Shown here in pieces: positions 51,738-58,592 of a DNA stretch of 64,000 nucleotides (its first letter is position 1; every line of letters begins with the position of its first letter). The notes below the pieces were generated by a model. The model was given only the letters and a program-made list of their open reading frames with translations. It was not told the origin of the DNA and made no database searches. The DNA comes from Poriferisodalis sp963663635 (lineage in GTDB: Bacteria > Actinomycetota > Acidimicrobiia > Acidimicrobiales > Poriferisodalaceae): the NCBI GenBank assembly GCA_963663635.2, contig CAXXMY010000022.1, positions 109,959 to 173,958 of the forward strand, written 5' to 3'. Made by a program: the position numbers and the translations under genes.

Positions 51738-53342
51738 TCAGTCTCGGTCGAGCGCGCACAACAGGGCTTCGAGCTTGGTCGACGTCTCGGCCAACTCGGC
51801 GCTCGGATTCGCGCCGGCCACGATGCCGCCGCCGGCGAACAGCGACGCGCCCCTGGGCCCGGCCAGTGCACAGCGCAGCGCGACGCGGAACTCGCCACGT
51901 CCGTCGGGCGTCGTCCAGCCGACCGGCCCCGCGTACCAGCCGCGGTCAATGCCCTCGTAATCATCGATCCAATCGAGCGCGTCGCGTCGCGGCAAGCCGG
52001 CGACAGCGGCAGTTGGGTGCAGTGCGCGCACGAGCTCGAGCACCGTCGTGGGGTGATTGAGCCGTCCCGATATCGGGGTGTGCAAGTGCGTGATGCGTCG
52101 CAACGGCATGATGCCGGTCGGCTCGGCGACGTCGAGCGTCACCCCAGCGGCCTCCAGCGCGTCCCGGACGTCGCTGACGACCATCGCGTGCTCGGCAAGT
52201 TCCTTCGGGTCGCTTGCCAGCTCGGTGCACAGCTGGGCGTCGCGGTGAGGATCCGGATGGCGCGGACGTGATCCGGCCAGCGCATCGGTGTGCACTCGCT
52301 CGCCGTCGCTGCGAACGAGTCGCTCTGGCGTCGCGCCGAAGAAGGTCTGAGACCCTCGGCCGATAGCGAACGTGACGCACGAGGGGTAGCGCTGGCGCAA
52401 TCGCCCCAGCACAGCGACGGGTTCGACGTGTGCGTCGAGTCGCAGCTCCCGAGCGGTGACGACTTTGTCGAGCGACCCAGATGCGATCGCCCCCAGCGCC
52501 CGCTCCACGAGGGTCGTGTAGCAGTCGTCGGTTCGGTAACCGGCGGCCGCTGCCCGGGGCGAGCCGGTATCCGGCAGTGCGAATTCGCCGAGGTCCACAG
52601 AGTCGAGGTGCGAAGAGCCCAGTCCCGAAGAGCCCAGTCCCGAAGAGCCCAGTCCCGAAGAGCCCAGTCCCGAAGAGCCCGGTCCTGAGGACATGGTCCG
52701 CTCGGTGTCCGAAGCTGAGCGGTCGCAGGCAGGCATCGTTCCGGATCCAGCGCCGGACGTCTCGCCGCTGGCCAGACCGCAGGTCCCCGAACCATCGGCC
52801 AAGCCACAGGTCGCGCACGCGTTGGGCGCACCGTGTCGCGAGGCGGCGACAACTGGCCACAGGTTGGATCCGGGGGTTGCGGTGAGCCAGGTTCGGTTGC
52901 CCGAACGCGTCACCAGAATCTCGGGCAGGGTCAGCCGGCCGCCGCCGAACGGCGACCAGTCGCCAGCGGCGGCGTCCTCACTGTCGCTGAAGGCGAAGCC
53001 ACCGATCAGCAACGGCCCGAGGTCCGCGTCGGCCTCCGCCTGCTCGTCGCCGGTCACCACCACCTCCAACGAGTTGAGCGCGTCGGCGACGGTGTCGAAT
53101 CGATTTGGCCCCGGGGCGGCCTCGATCTCGAATGCGCTCCCGATGGCGCAGAACTCCACGTCGTCCGCGGGCGCGGCCCAGTAGGCGCGAGCCAGCGTTC
53201 CCGCGGTCGCAAACACCGCGAGCGGATCGATAGCGGTCGGCAATTCGCGGCGTTCGACGGTCACCGACCGAAGTGCCCGCAGCGCCGGTGCCCGCCCGGT
53301 AACGGGCGGAGCAGGTGCTGTGAGCGGAGGTTGATGCAACAC
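51738..53342 (-). CDS. menF: Isochorismate synthase
   Basis: A 534-residue chorismate-utilising enzyme. The C-terminal catalytic part contains GSLDKVVTARELRLD, FAIGRGSQTFFGATPERLVRSDGERVHTDALAGSRPRHPDPHRDAQLCTELASDPKELAEHAMVVSDVRDAL, and HLHTPISGRLNHPTTVLELVRALHPTAAVAGLPRRDALDWIDDYEGIDRGWYAGPVGW, matching MenF/EntC. It diverts chorismate to isochorismate. Between the N-terminal domain and the core is a poorly conserved low-complexity stretch with a 15-bp tandem repeat (SSGLG units). It follows the MerR gene by six bases. Confidence 0.94.
   Translation of the reverse strand: MLHQPPLTAPAPPVTGRAPALRALRSVTVERRELPTAIDPLAVFATAGTLARAYWAAPADDVEFCAIGSAFEIEAAPGPNRFDTVADALNSLEVVVTGDEQAEADADLGPLLIGGFAFSDSEDAAAGDWSPFGGGRLTLPEILVTRSGNRTWLTATPGSNLWPVVAASRHGAPNACATCGLADGSGTCGLASGETSGAGSGTMPACDRSASDTERTMSSGPGSSGLGSSGLGSSGLGSSGLGSSHLDSVDLGEFALPDTGSPRAAAAGYRTDDCYTTLVERALGAIASGSLDKVVTARELRLDAHVEPVAVLGRLRQRYPSCVTFAIGRGSQTFFGATPERLVRSDGERVHTDALAGSRPRHPDPHRDAQLCTELASDPKELAEHAMVVSDVRDALEAAGVTLDVAEPTGIMPLRRITHLHTPISGRLNHPTTVLELVRALHPTAAVAGLPRRDALDWIDDYEGIDRGWYAGPVGWTTPDGRGEFRVALRCALAGPRGASLFAGGGIVAGANPSAELAETSTKLEALLCALDRD
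52611..52685 (-). repeat. In-frame 15-bp tandem repeat in menF, five copies
   Basis: Five units of CGAAGAGCCCAGTCC (plus-strand reading), four identical and the last with one change, encode GLGSS repeats in a linker of MenF. The period keeps the frame on copy-number change, as in dnaX. Confidence 0.92.
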
Positions 53343-53348
53343 TTCGTC

Positions 53349-53993
53349 TCAGTCCGCCAGCACTCGTTCGGTGGCGCGCTCGACGAGGGTGTCGCGGAAG
53401 TGCTGTGCGACGAGGTCGGTCACGAGCGGTATGAGCCGGGTCGCCAGCTCGGCACGCTCGTCGTCAGGTCGGTCGCCGAATCGCTGAGCGAACAGATCGA
53501 TCGCGTCATCGGCCACCGCCTCCATGTTCGACGCATGCCGCAGCGCAAGGCCCACGAGGTCATCGACCGGCATGTCAGCATCCAGCAATCCGACGGCGGC
53601 CCGCAGCATCGAGAGTGCCCCGCTGCTGTAGCGCGGGCCGTCGGCGAGCTCGCGCACCGGCCGTATCAACCCTGCGTCGATCGCGAGCCGGACCAGCTCC
53701 GAATCGAGCCCGGAACGTTCCGCAAGTTCGTCACTGGAAAGGGTTGTGTCTGCGGGCACCTGCAGCGCCTCGAGCAACGGGTCGCCGGCCGAATCGCCGA
53801 GACGCTGTATCTGAGCCAGCGTGAATCCTTCGTCCGACAGCCGCCGGACCTCCCTCAAGCGCCGTTCGTGACTCTCGTCATACAAGGCCACGCGTCCAAT
53901 GCGCGCCGGCGGATGCAGCACCCCAAGCTTTTGGTAGTAACGCACGGTGTCCACGCTCACCGAATGCGTCGATGCCAACTCCTCAACCCGCAC
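53349..53993 (-). CDS. MerR-family transcriptional regulator
   Basis: A 214-residue protein with a GTG start. The N-terminal MerR HTH is clear (MRVEELASTHSVSVDTVRYYQKLGVLHPPARIGRVALYDESHERRLREVRRLSDEGFTLAQIQRL). The C-terminal part (about residues 75-214) is helical, without an obvious metal-binding cysteine cluster, and contains a second DELAERSGLDSELVRLAIDAGLI block that looks like another HTH. It ends six bases before menF, so it is probably the first gene of the men operon. It has a leaderless-type -10 box and a GGAG/CTCC inverted repeat upstream. Confidence 0.88.
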   Translation of the reverse strand: MRVEELASTHSVSVDTVRYYQKLGVLHPPARIGRVALYDESHERRLREVRRLSDEGFTLAQIQRLGDSAGDPLLEALQVPADTTLSSDELAERSGLDSELVRLAIDAGLIRPVRELADGPRYSSGALSMLRAAVGLLDADMPVDDLVGLALRHASNMEAVADDAIDLFAQRFGDRPDDERAELATRLIPLVTDLVAQHFRDTLVERATERVLAD

Positions 53994-53999
53994 GTCGCC

Positions 54000-54021
54000 A
54001 TTCTAGGAGCAATCACTCCCA
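54000..54021 (-). promoter_or_regulatory. Leaderless -10 box (TAGAAT) and inverted repeat upstream of the MerR gene
   Basis: On the minus strand TAGAAT (54005-54000) ends six bases before the GTG start at 53993. Just upstream, GGAG and CTCC (54006-54009 and 54016-54019) form an inverted repeat that would overlap the -10/-35 spacer, the usual place for a MerR operator. Autoregulation is inferred. Confidence 0.45.
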
Positions 54022-54058
54022 GAGTTATGACTCCTGTGGTCAAAATGCGTCGCGGCCC

Positions 54059-55090
54059 CTAGATGATTAGTTCCAAGGTTTTAGTGGTCGTATGCGGTGA
54101 GTGAGCGTGCTGGTCGGGTGTGTCGGTAGGTCTCGTTGTGCCAGAAGGCGGCGGTGAGGGCGAGGAGGCGGGTGCCGATGCGCACGGCGACGCCGGTTTT
54201 GGTGCGTGCTTTGTGGCGTTCGAGGGTGAGCTGGCCTTTGAGGGTCTGGATGATCGATTCGGTGATCTGGCGCAGGGGCCGCAGGAACTTTGCGCCGGGC
54301 CGTGGGGCCTCGGTTCGGGTGGCGGGGCGCAGCAGGGTGATGCCGGCGTTGTTGAGGTCGGCTTCGAATGCTTGGGAGCGGCAGCGGTTGTCGGCGATGA
54401 GGGTCTGGCCCGGCCGGGCGATGCGGGCCGCGTCGATCATGTCGGCGCAGACGTCGCGTTCGTCGGCTTTCGCGCCGGCGAGAGCGAACGCGATCGGCAG
54501 ACCTGAGGGTGTGGCGACAAGGTGCAGCCGCAGGCCCCAGAACCAGCGGGAATGCGACGCGCACCAGCCGTATTGGGCCCATCCCGCGAGGTCAGAGCGC
54601 TTTTGGGTCTCGCGGCTTCGGCCGCACTCGACCGGCGTGGAGTCCACCAGCCACACGTCGTCGTGCCACGACTCGCACTCGCGTGCGAGGCATCCCATGA
54701 CACCTGCGATCATGTCGCCGCTGCGCCGCAGCCGCTTGTTGTAGCCGTCGCGGTTCGCCAGATAGGGGAACCACGGCCGAAGATGCGCGTGGGCGAAGCG
54801 CACGAACTGCGACTCGTTGTCATAGCCCAGCAGCGCAGAGATCACCGCCAAGGTGACCAGCTCCGCGTCCGACAGCTTCGGGGCGAACCCCACCACAGGC
54901 CGCTGCGGGCGCCCACCCAGGGTTCTGCGCCAACAGGTCATCGATCCTCACATACAGTGCGGTCGCGAGGGTGTCCCGAGTCCGGGTTCATGCTCCGGTC
55001 CTCCAAGATCGAAGTGTTGTTTCACACCCCGAGCTTGGACACCCTCACCCCACCACAGGTGGACCCGACCCCTTGGAACTAATCATCTAG
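54059..55090 (-). mobile_element. IS982-like insertion sequence with perfect 20-bp end repeats
   Basis: CTAGATGATTAGTTCCAAGG at 54059-54078 is the exact reverse complement of 55071-55090. CTAG is itself a palindrome, so the element may end at ATGATTAG and CTAG may be a 4-bp target duplication. One transposase gene fills the element. It sits between the MerR/men operon and the cobalamin riboswitch, only about five bases from the riboswitch. Confidence 0.88.
54081..54941 (-). CDS. IS982-family transposase, N-terminus in another frame
   Basis: A 286-residue frame with the IS982 DDE domain: FAPKLSDAELVTLAVISALLGYDNESQFVRFAHAHLRPWFPYLANRDGYNKRLRR, the first Asp in VWLVDSTPVECGR, the second in LIADNRCRSQAFEADL and the Glu region RQITESIIQTLKGQLTLERHKARTKTGVAVRIGTRLLALTAAFWHN. 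The usual N-terminus (TLATALYVRIDDLLAQNPGW) is readable in a different frame between about 54900 and 54990, and its likely ATG at about 55000 is in a third. Either the gene is disrupted or two indels are present. Activity is doubtful. Confidence 0.8.
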   Translation of the reverse strand: MTCWRRTLGGRPQRPVVGFAPKLSDAELVTLAVISALLGYDNESQFVRFAHAHLRPWFPYLANRDGYNKRLRRSGDMIAGVMGCLARECESWHDDVWLVDSTPVECGRSRETQKRSDLAGWAQYGWCASHSRWFWGLRLHLVATPSGLPIAFALAGAKADERDVCADMIDAARIARPGQTLIADNRCRSQAFEADLNNAGITLLRPATRTEAPRPGAKFLRPLRQITESIIQTLKGQLTLERHKARTKTGVAVRIGTRLLALTAAFWHNETYRHTRPARSLTAYDH

Positions 55091-55094
55091 ACTG

Positions 55095-55208
55095 TCGCTT
55101 CAGCAACCAGGCGAAGTCCGGTGAGATTCCGGCACTGACCCGCAACGGTGAGACGCCGTCCCAGCAGTGGAACGGCGCGAAGTCCGGTCGCCCTGAGCGC
55201 TGAAAGCA
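55095..55208 (+). promoter_or_regulatory. Cobalamin riboswitch
   Basis: The conserved core is unmistakable: GAAGTCCGGTGAGATTCCGG followed by CACTGACCCGCAACGGTGA at about 55112-55151, then a variable stem and a B12-box-like GAAGTCCGGTCGCCCTGA (about 55179-55196). GCTTCAGC (55097-55104) pairs with GCTGAAAGC (55199-55207) to close the aptamer. It lies about 90 bases upstream of a BtuF-like lipoprotein gene, a standard cobalamin-regulon target. The IS982-like element ends only about five bases before it. Confidence 0.88.
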
Positions 55209-55253
55209 AACCAAACACCCTCGAGGACAGGGGTGGTGCGTGCGGCGATCACT

Positions 55254-55284
55254 TGTCGTTCGAGCTGCTGGACCTCGAACGACA
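55254..55284 (+). promoter_or_regulatory. Expression-platform hairpin abutting the ribosome binding site
   Basis: TGTCGTTCGAG (55254-55264) and CTCGAACGACA (55274-55284) form a perfect 11-bp stem with a nine-base loop. The Shine-Dalgarno AGGAG (55284-55288) starts at its last base, seven bases before ATG 55295. The stem could control ribosome access as the output of the riboswitch. Confidence 0.6.
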
Positions 55285-55294
55285 GGAGAAGCAC

Positions 55295-56260
55295 ATGAGA
55301 CCGATCCGAATCACCGCAGCGCTGGTCGCTGCGGTCGCGCTCGCGGCCGGCTGTTCAGGCACCGACGAGCCGACGCAGGCTGCGACGAGCGCCGCGCCTG
55401 CCGCGCCCGCGACGGCAACGTCGGCGGCCCCGACATCGACCACCATTCCGGGCTTCCCGCACACGCTCGAAGGCCCGGGCGGCACTTGGACACTCGAGAC
55501 TCCGCCGCAGCGCATCGTGTCGCTGTCACCGTCAAGCACCGAGATCCTGTTTGCCATCGGTGCGGGCAACCAGGTGATCGCAGTTGACGACTATTCGACG
55601 TATCCGCCCACGGCACCCACCACCGATCTGTCGGGCTGGGACCCGAATGCCGAAGCGGTTCTGTCCTTTGAGCCTGACCTCGTCGTCATCGCGAACGATG
55701 CCAACGAGATCATTGCTGCGCTGACTGCCGCCGCAGTGCCGGTGTTCGTCGACGCCGCTCCAGTCGACGTCGAGTCCGGCTACGCGGGCATCGCGCAGCT
55801 CGGTGCCGTGACTGGCCGCACCGACGAGTCCGCCGAGCTGATTGAGATGATGCGTGCCGGCATGGCGGCCGCATTCGCCGCAGGGCCGTCTACGCCGGTT
55901 CGCCTGTACCACGAGCTCGATGACACCCACTACTCGATCAGCTCCGCGAGCTTCATCGGCGCCGTGTACGCGGAGTTCGGTGTCGAGAACATCGCGGATG
56001 CCGCCGACGGCGACGGCTGGGGCTACCCGCAGCTGACGCCCGAGTACATCGTCGACGCCGACCCTGAGGTGATCGTCATCACCGACCTCTTGGGCTACAG
56101 CGCCGCCGACGTGGCCGCACGCCCGGGCTGGGGCAACATCACCGCGGTTCGCAACGGCGACATCGTCACCGTCAATGCCGATGTCGCATCACGTTGGGGT
56201 CCGAGGCTGCCGCAGTTCGCCGCCACGATCGCGGAAGCGGTCCGCAACGCGGCTGGCTGA
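55295..56260 (+). CDS. BtuF-like ABC transporter substrate-binding lipoprotein (probable cobalamin uptake)
   Basis: A 321-residue lipoprotein from ATG 55295. The signal ITAALVAAVALAAGC ends at the lipobox cysteine; an Ala/Thr/Pro linker follows. The TroA/BtuF fold is shown by PPQRIVSLSPSSTEILFAIGAGNQVIAVDDYSTYPP, AVLSFEPDLVVIANDANEIIAALTAAAVPVF, the central ISSASFIGAVYAEFGVENIAD, and LTPEYIVDADPEVIVITDLLG with GWGNITAVRNGDIVTVNADVASRWGPRLPQFAATIAEAV. The cobalamin riboswitch upstream makes B12 or a corrinoid the likely ligand. No permease or ATPase follows; the next gene is a TetR regulator. Confidence 0.9.
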   Translation: MRPIRITAALVAAVALAAGCSGTDEPTQAATSAAPAAPATATSAAPTSTTIPGFPHTLEGPGGTWTLETPPQRIVSLSPSSTEILFAIGAGNQVIAVDDYSTYPPTAPTTDLSGWDPNAEAVLSFEPDLVVIANDANEIIAALTAAAVPVFVDAAPVDVESGYAGIAQLGAVTGRTDESAELIEMMRAGMAAAFAAGPSTPVRLYHELDDTHYSISSASFIGAVYAEFGVENIADAADGDGWGYPQLTPEYIVDADPEVIVITDLLGYSAADVAARPGWGNITAVRNGDIVTVNADVASRWGPRLPQFAATIAEAVRNAAG

Positions 56261-56290
56261 GCGGCCGCGCGGGCGTGCACCACGGACCGT

Positions 56291-56296
56291 TATGGT
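56291..56296 (+). promoter_or_regulatory. Leaderless-type -10 box (TATGGT) for the TetR gene
   Basis: TATGGT ends six bases before the GTG at 56303. The same hexamer is the -10 box proposed at 57017 for the MttB-family gene. Confidence 0.45.
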
Positions 56297-56302
56297 CGGC
56301 TG

Positions 56303-56905
56303 GTGGCCGATAGGGCGCGCCTGAGCGCTGACGACTGGGTCGCAGCCGGGCTGCGCGCTCTGGTAGACCGCGGCATCGGCGCCGTCAAGGTGCTGTCGCT
56401 GGCTGCAGAGCTCCGCGTCACGCGTGGCAGCTTCTACTGGCACTTCGCCAATCGCGACGCCTTGTTGGCGCGACTGCTTGATGCCTGGGACGCGACCAAT
56501 TCGGGTGCCATCGTCGGGGCGGCGACGTCGCCGGGCGACATCGTGGACCGGTACATCGCACTGACTCGCTGTTGGCTGGGCTGGGAGCGATTCGATCCTC
56601 ATCTCGACGTTGCTGTGCGGCACTGGGGCCGCGGCGCGTCCGCCCTGCGCGAACGGCTCCGGGAAGCCGACGAACGGCGGGTCGCAGCCATTCGCGCGAT
56701 GCTTGAACCCGAGGGACTGGATCCGGCGATGACGCTGCACCGAGCCTGCACCCTCTACTACATGCAGATGGGCTGGTATGAGCTCGAGGTCGACGAGCCG
56801 ATGGCTGCCAGGGTCGCCTCGGTCGTCCCGTACTTCGAGATCTTCATCGGTCGTGCGCCGAGTCCCGCAGAACGGGCAAGGATCACCGCTGCGTTGGCGG
56901 AATGA
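56303..56905 (+). CDS. TetR-family transcriptional regulator
   Basis: A 200-residue protein with a GTG start. The HTH is LSADDWVAAGLRALVDRGIGAVKVLSLAAELRVTRGSFYWHFANRDALLARLLDAWDA, with the SFYWHF motif of TetR recognition helices. The C-terminal ligand domain (about residues 75-200) is helical and Trp/Tyr-rich (LTRCWLGWERFDPHLDVAVRHWGRG). It lies 171 bases upstream of the MttB-family gene, and a perfect inverted repeat in the gap is its likely operator. Confidence 0.9.
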   Translation: MADRARLSADDWVAAGLRALVDRGIGAVKVLSLAAELRVTRGSFYWHFANRDALLARLLDAWDATNSGAIVGAATSPGDIVDRYIALTRCWLGWERFDPHLDVAVRHWGRGASALRERLREADERRVAAIRAMLEPEGLDPAMTLHRACTLYYMQMGWYELEVDEPMAARVASVVPYFEIFIGRAPSPAERARITAALAE

Positions 56906-56993
56906 GTCCACCGCCGTGGCCTCGATCAGCGAAGCGTTCGGCGGCAGACCACGTAGACCGAGACCGGACCTCAGCGGTCGTTCAGCGCAGCCA

Positions 56994-57022
56994 TTGACGG
57001 TTTCCATACAGCAATGTATGGT
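56994..57022 (+). promoter_or_regulatory. Promoter with overlapping perfect inverted repeat upstream of the MttB-family gene
   Basis: TTGACG (56994-56999) and TATGGT (57017-57022) are 17 bases apart, the optimal spacing. CCATACA (57004-57010) and TGTATGG (57015-57021) form a perfect palindrome around GCAA, covering the spacer and the -10 box. This is a textbook repressor-operator layout for the TetR protein encoded just upstream. Confidence 0.65.
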
Positions 57023-57076
57023 TGGTTCTCGTGACCGCTACGGCCGCATGTTCCACGACTCGAGGATACGGCGCCG

Positions 57077-58586
57077 GTGACTCGTCGAGGGCGTAGGCGC
57101 CACGAACCAGCTGCGTCAGCGGCGACGAAGCAGCAGACGCGCAACACGTTCCGGCCGCTTGAGCTGGCAACCGAAGAAGAAATCGACCGCATTCACTCGG
57201 CCTCGCTGCGGATCCTGTCTGAGACAGGCATGAACTTCCTGTTGCCCGAAGCGGTCCAGATACTTCGCAATGCGGGCGCCGTCTCCGACGACGGTGTGCG
57301 GGTGCGCTTTCCCCCCGATCTCGTTACCGAGTACGTCGCGAAGGCGCCATCGAGCTTCACGTTGCATGCGCGTGATCCGGCCAACAGCGTCGTGTTCGGC
57401 GATGACTGGATCGTGTTCGGCATGGTGGGCAGCCCGCCGAACGTGTCCGATCTGGACCGCGGCCGCGTCACGGGAAACTATGTCGACTATTGCAACATGC
57501 TGCGCTTGCAGCAGCAGCTCGACGCAGCTGACACGTGCACCGGGCACTCCGTTGAGCCGATCGATCTCGAAGTGCGCACCCGGCACCTCGACGCAGTGTC
57601 GGCCATGTACACCCTGTCGACGAAACCGGGGTTCTGCTATTCGCTGGGCCGGACTCGTGTCAGCGATGCCATCGAGATTGCCCGCATCGCTCGCGGCATC
57701 GACCACGAAACGCTGCTGCGCGAGCCGTCCATCCACACGGTGGTCAATGCGAATTCGCCGCTCGTGTACGACAAGCCGATGCTCGAAGGTGCCATGGAGC
57801 TGGCCCGCTGGGGCCAGCCCGTGGTGTACACGCCGTTCACGCTCGCCGGTGCGATGGCGCCCATCACGATCGCGGGCGCGCTCGCATTGCAGAACGCGGA
57901 GGCGCTTGCCGGCATCACGTTCGCGCAGTGCGTCAACCCGGGCGTTCCCGTCGTGTACGGCAGCTTCACGTCCAATGTCGACATGCGGTCAGGCGCACCT
58001 GCGTTCGGCACGCCCGAGTACGTGAAGGCCACCATCATCAGCGGTCAGCTGGCGCGCCGATACAAGCTGCCGCTGCGCGCATCGAATGCGAACGCCTCCA
58101 ATGCCCCCGACGCGCAGGCCACTTACGAGTCTCAGATGTCGCTGTGGGCATGCCTGCTGGGCGGCATCAACTACGTGCTGCACGGCCTGGGCTGGCTTGA
58201 GGGCGGTCTGTGTGCCTCGTATGAGAAGGTGATCATCGACGCCGAGATGATCCAGATGCTGCGTAGCGTCCTGGCACCGACCGTCATCGACGACGCGTCG
58301 CTGGCGGTCGACGCGATTGCCGAGGTCGGCCCGTCCAACCACTTCTTCGGGTCCCCGCACACGCTCGAGCGCTACGACACCGCCTTCTACACCCCGATGC
58401 TGGGACTGGCGCAACTTCGAGACCTGGCACGAGGACGGAGCGCTCGACGCCACCCAGCGTGCGAACCGCATCTGGAAGCAGCTGCTCGCCGACTACGAAG
58501 AGCCCCCGATGGACGACGCCATTCGTGCCGAGCTCACCGACTTCGTCGAGCGCCGCCGGGCCGAAGGCGGTGCGCCCGAGCTCTAG
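57077..58586 (+). pseudogene. MttB-family (trimethylamine methyltransferase-like) corrinoid methyltransferase gene with a frameshift near the 3' end
   Basis: From GTG 57077 the protein reads as a non-pyrrolysine MttB homologue: FRPLELATEEEIDRIHSASLRILSETGMNFLLPEAVQILRNAGA, ARDPANSVVFGDDWIVFGMVGSPPNV, ANSPLVYDKPMLEGAMELARWGQPVVYTPFTLAGAMAPITIAGALALQNAEALAG and LLGGINYVLHGLGWLEGGLCASYEKVIIDAEMI. At 58403 one base must be skipped to read on from FYTPMLG to DWRNFETWHEDGALDATQRANRIWKQLLADYE and the natural end at 58586. Without that, a spurious Arg-rich tail runs to 58600. No in-frame amber codon is seen at a pyrrolysine position. Such enzymes demethylate methylamines or betaines onto a corrinoid protein; none is visible here. 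The break may be an assembly error. Confidence 0.82.
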
Positions 58587-58592
58587 CTGCTG

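Noticed and set aside
54059..54062. CTAG as definite target-site duplication of the IS982-like element
   Set aside because: CTAG is its own reverse complement, so it cannot be told apart from the end of the inverted repeat; reported only as a possibility.
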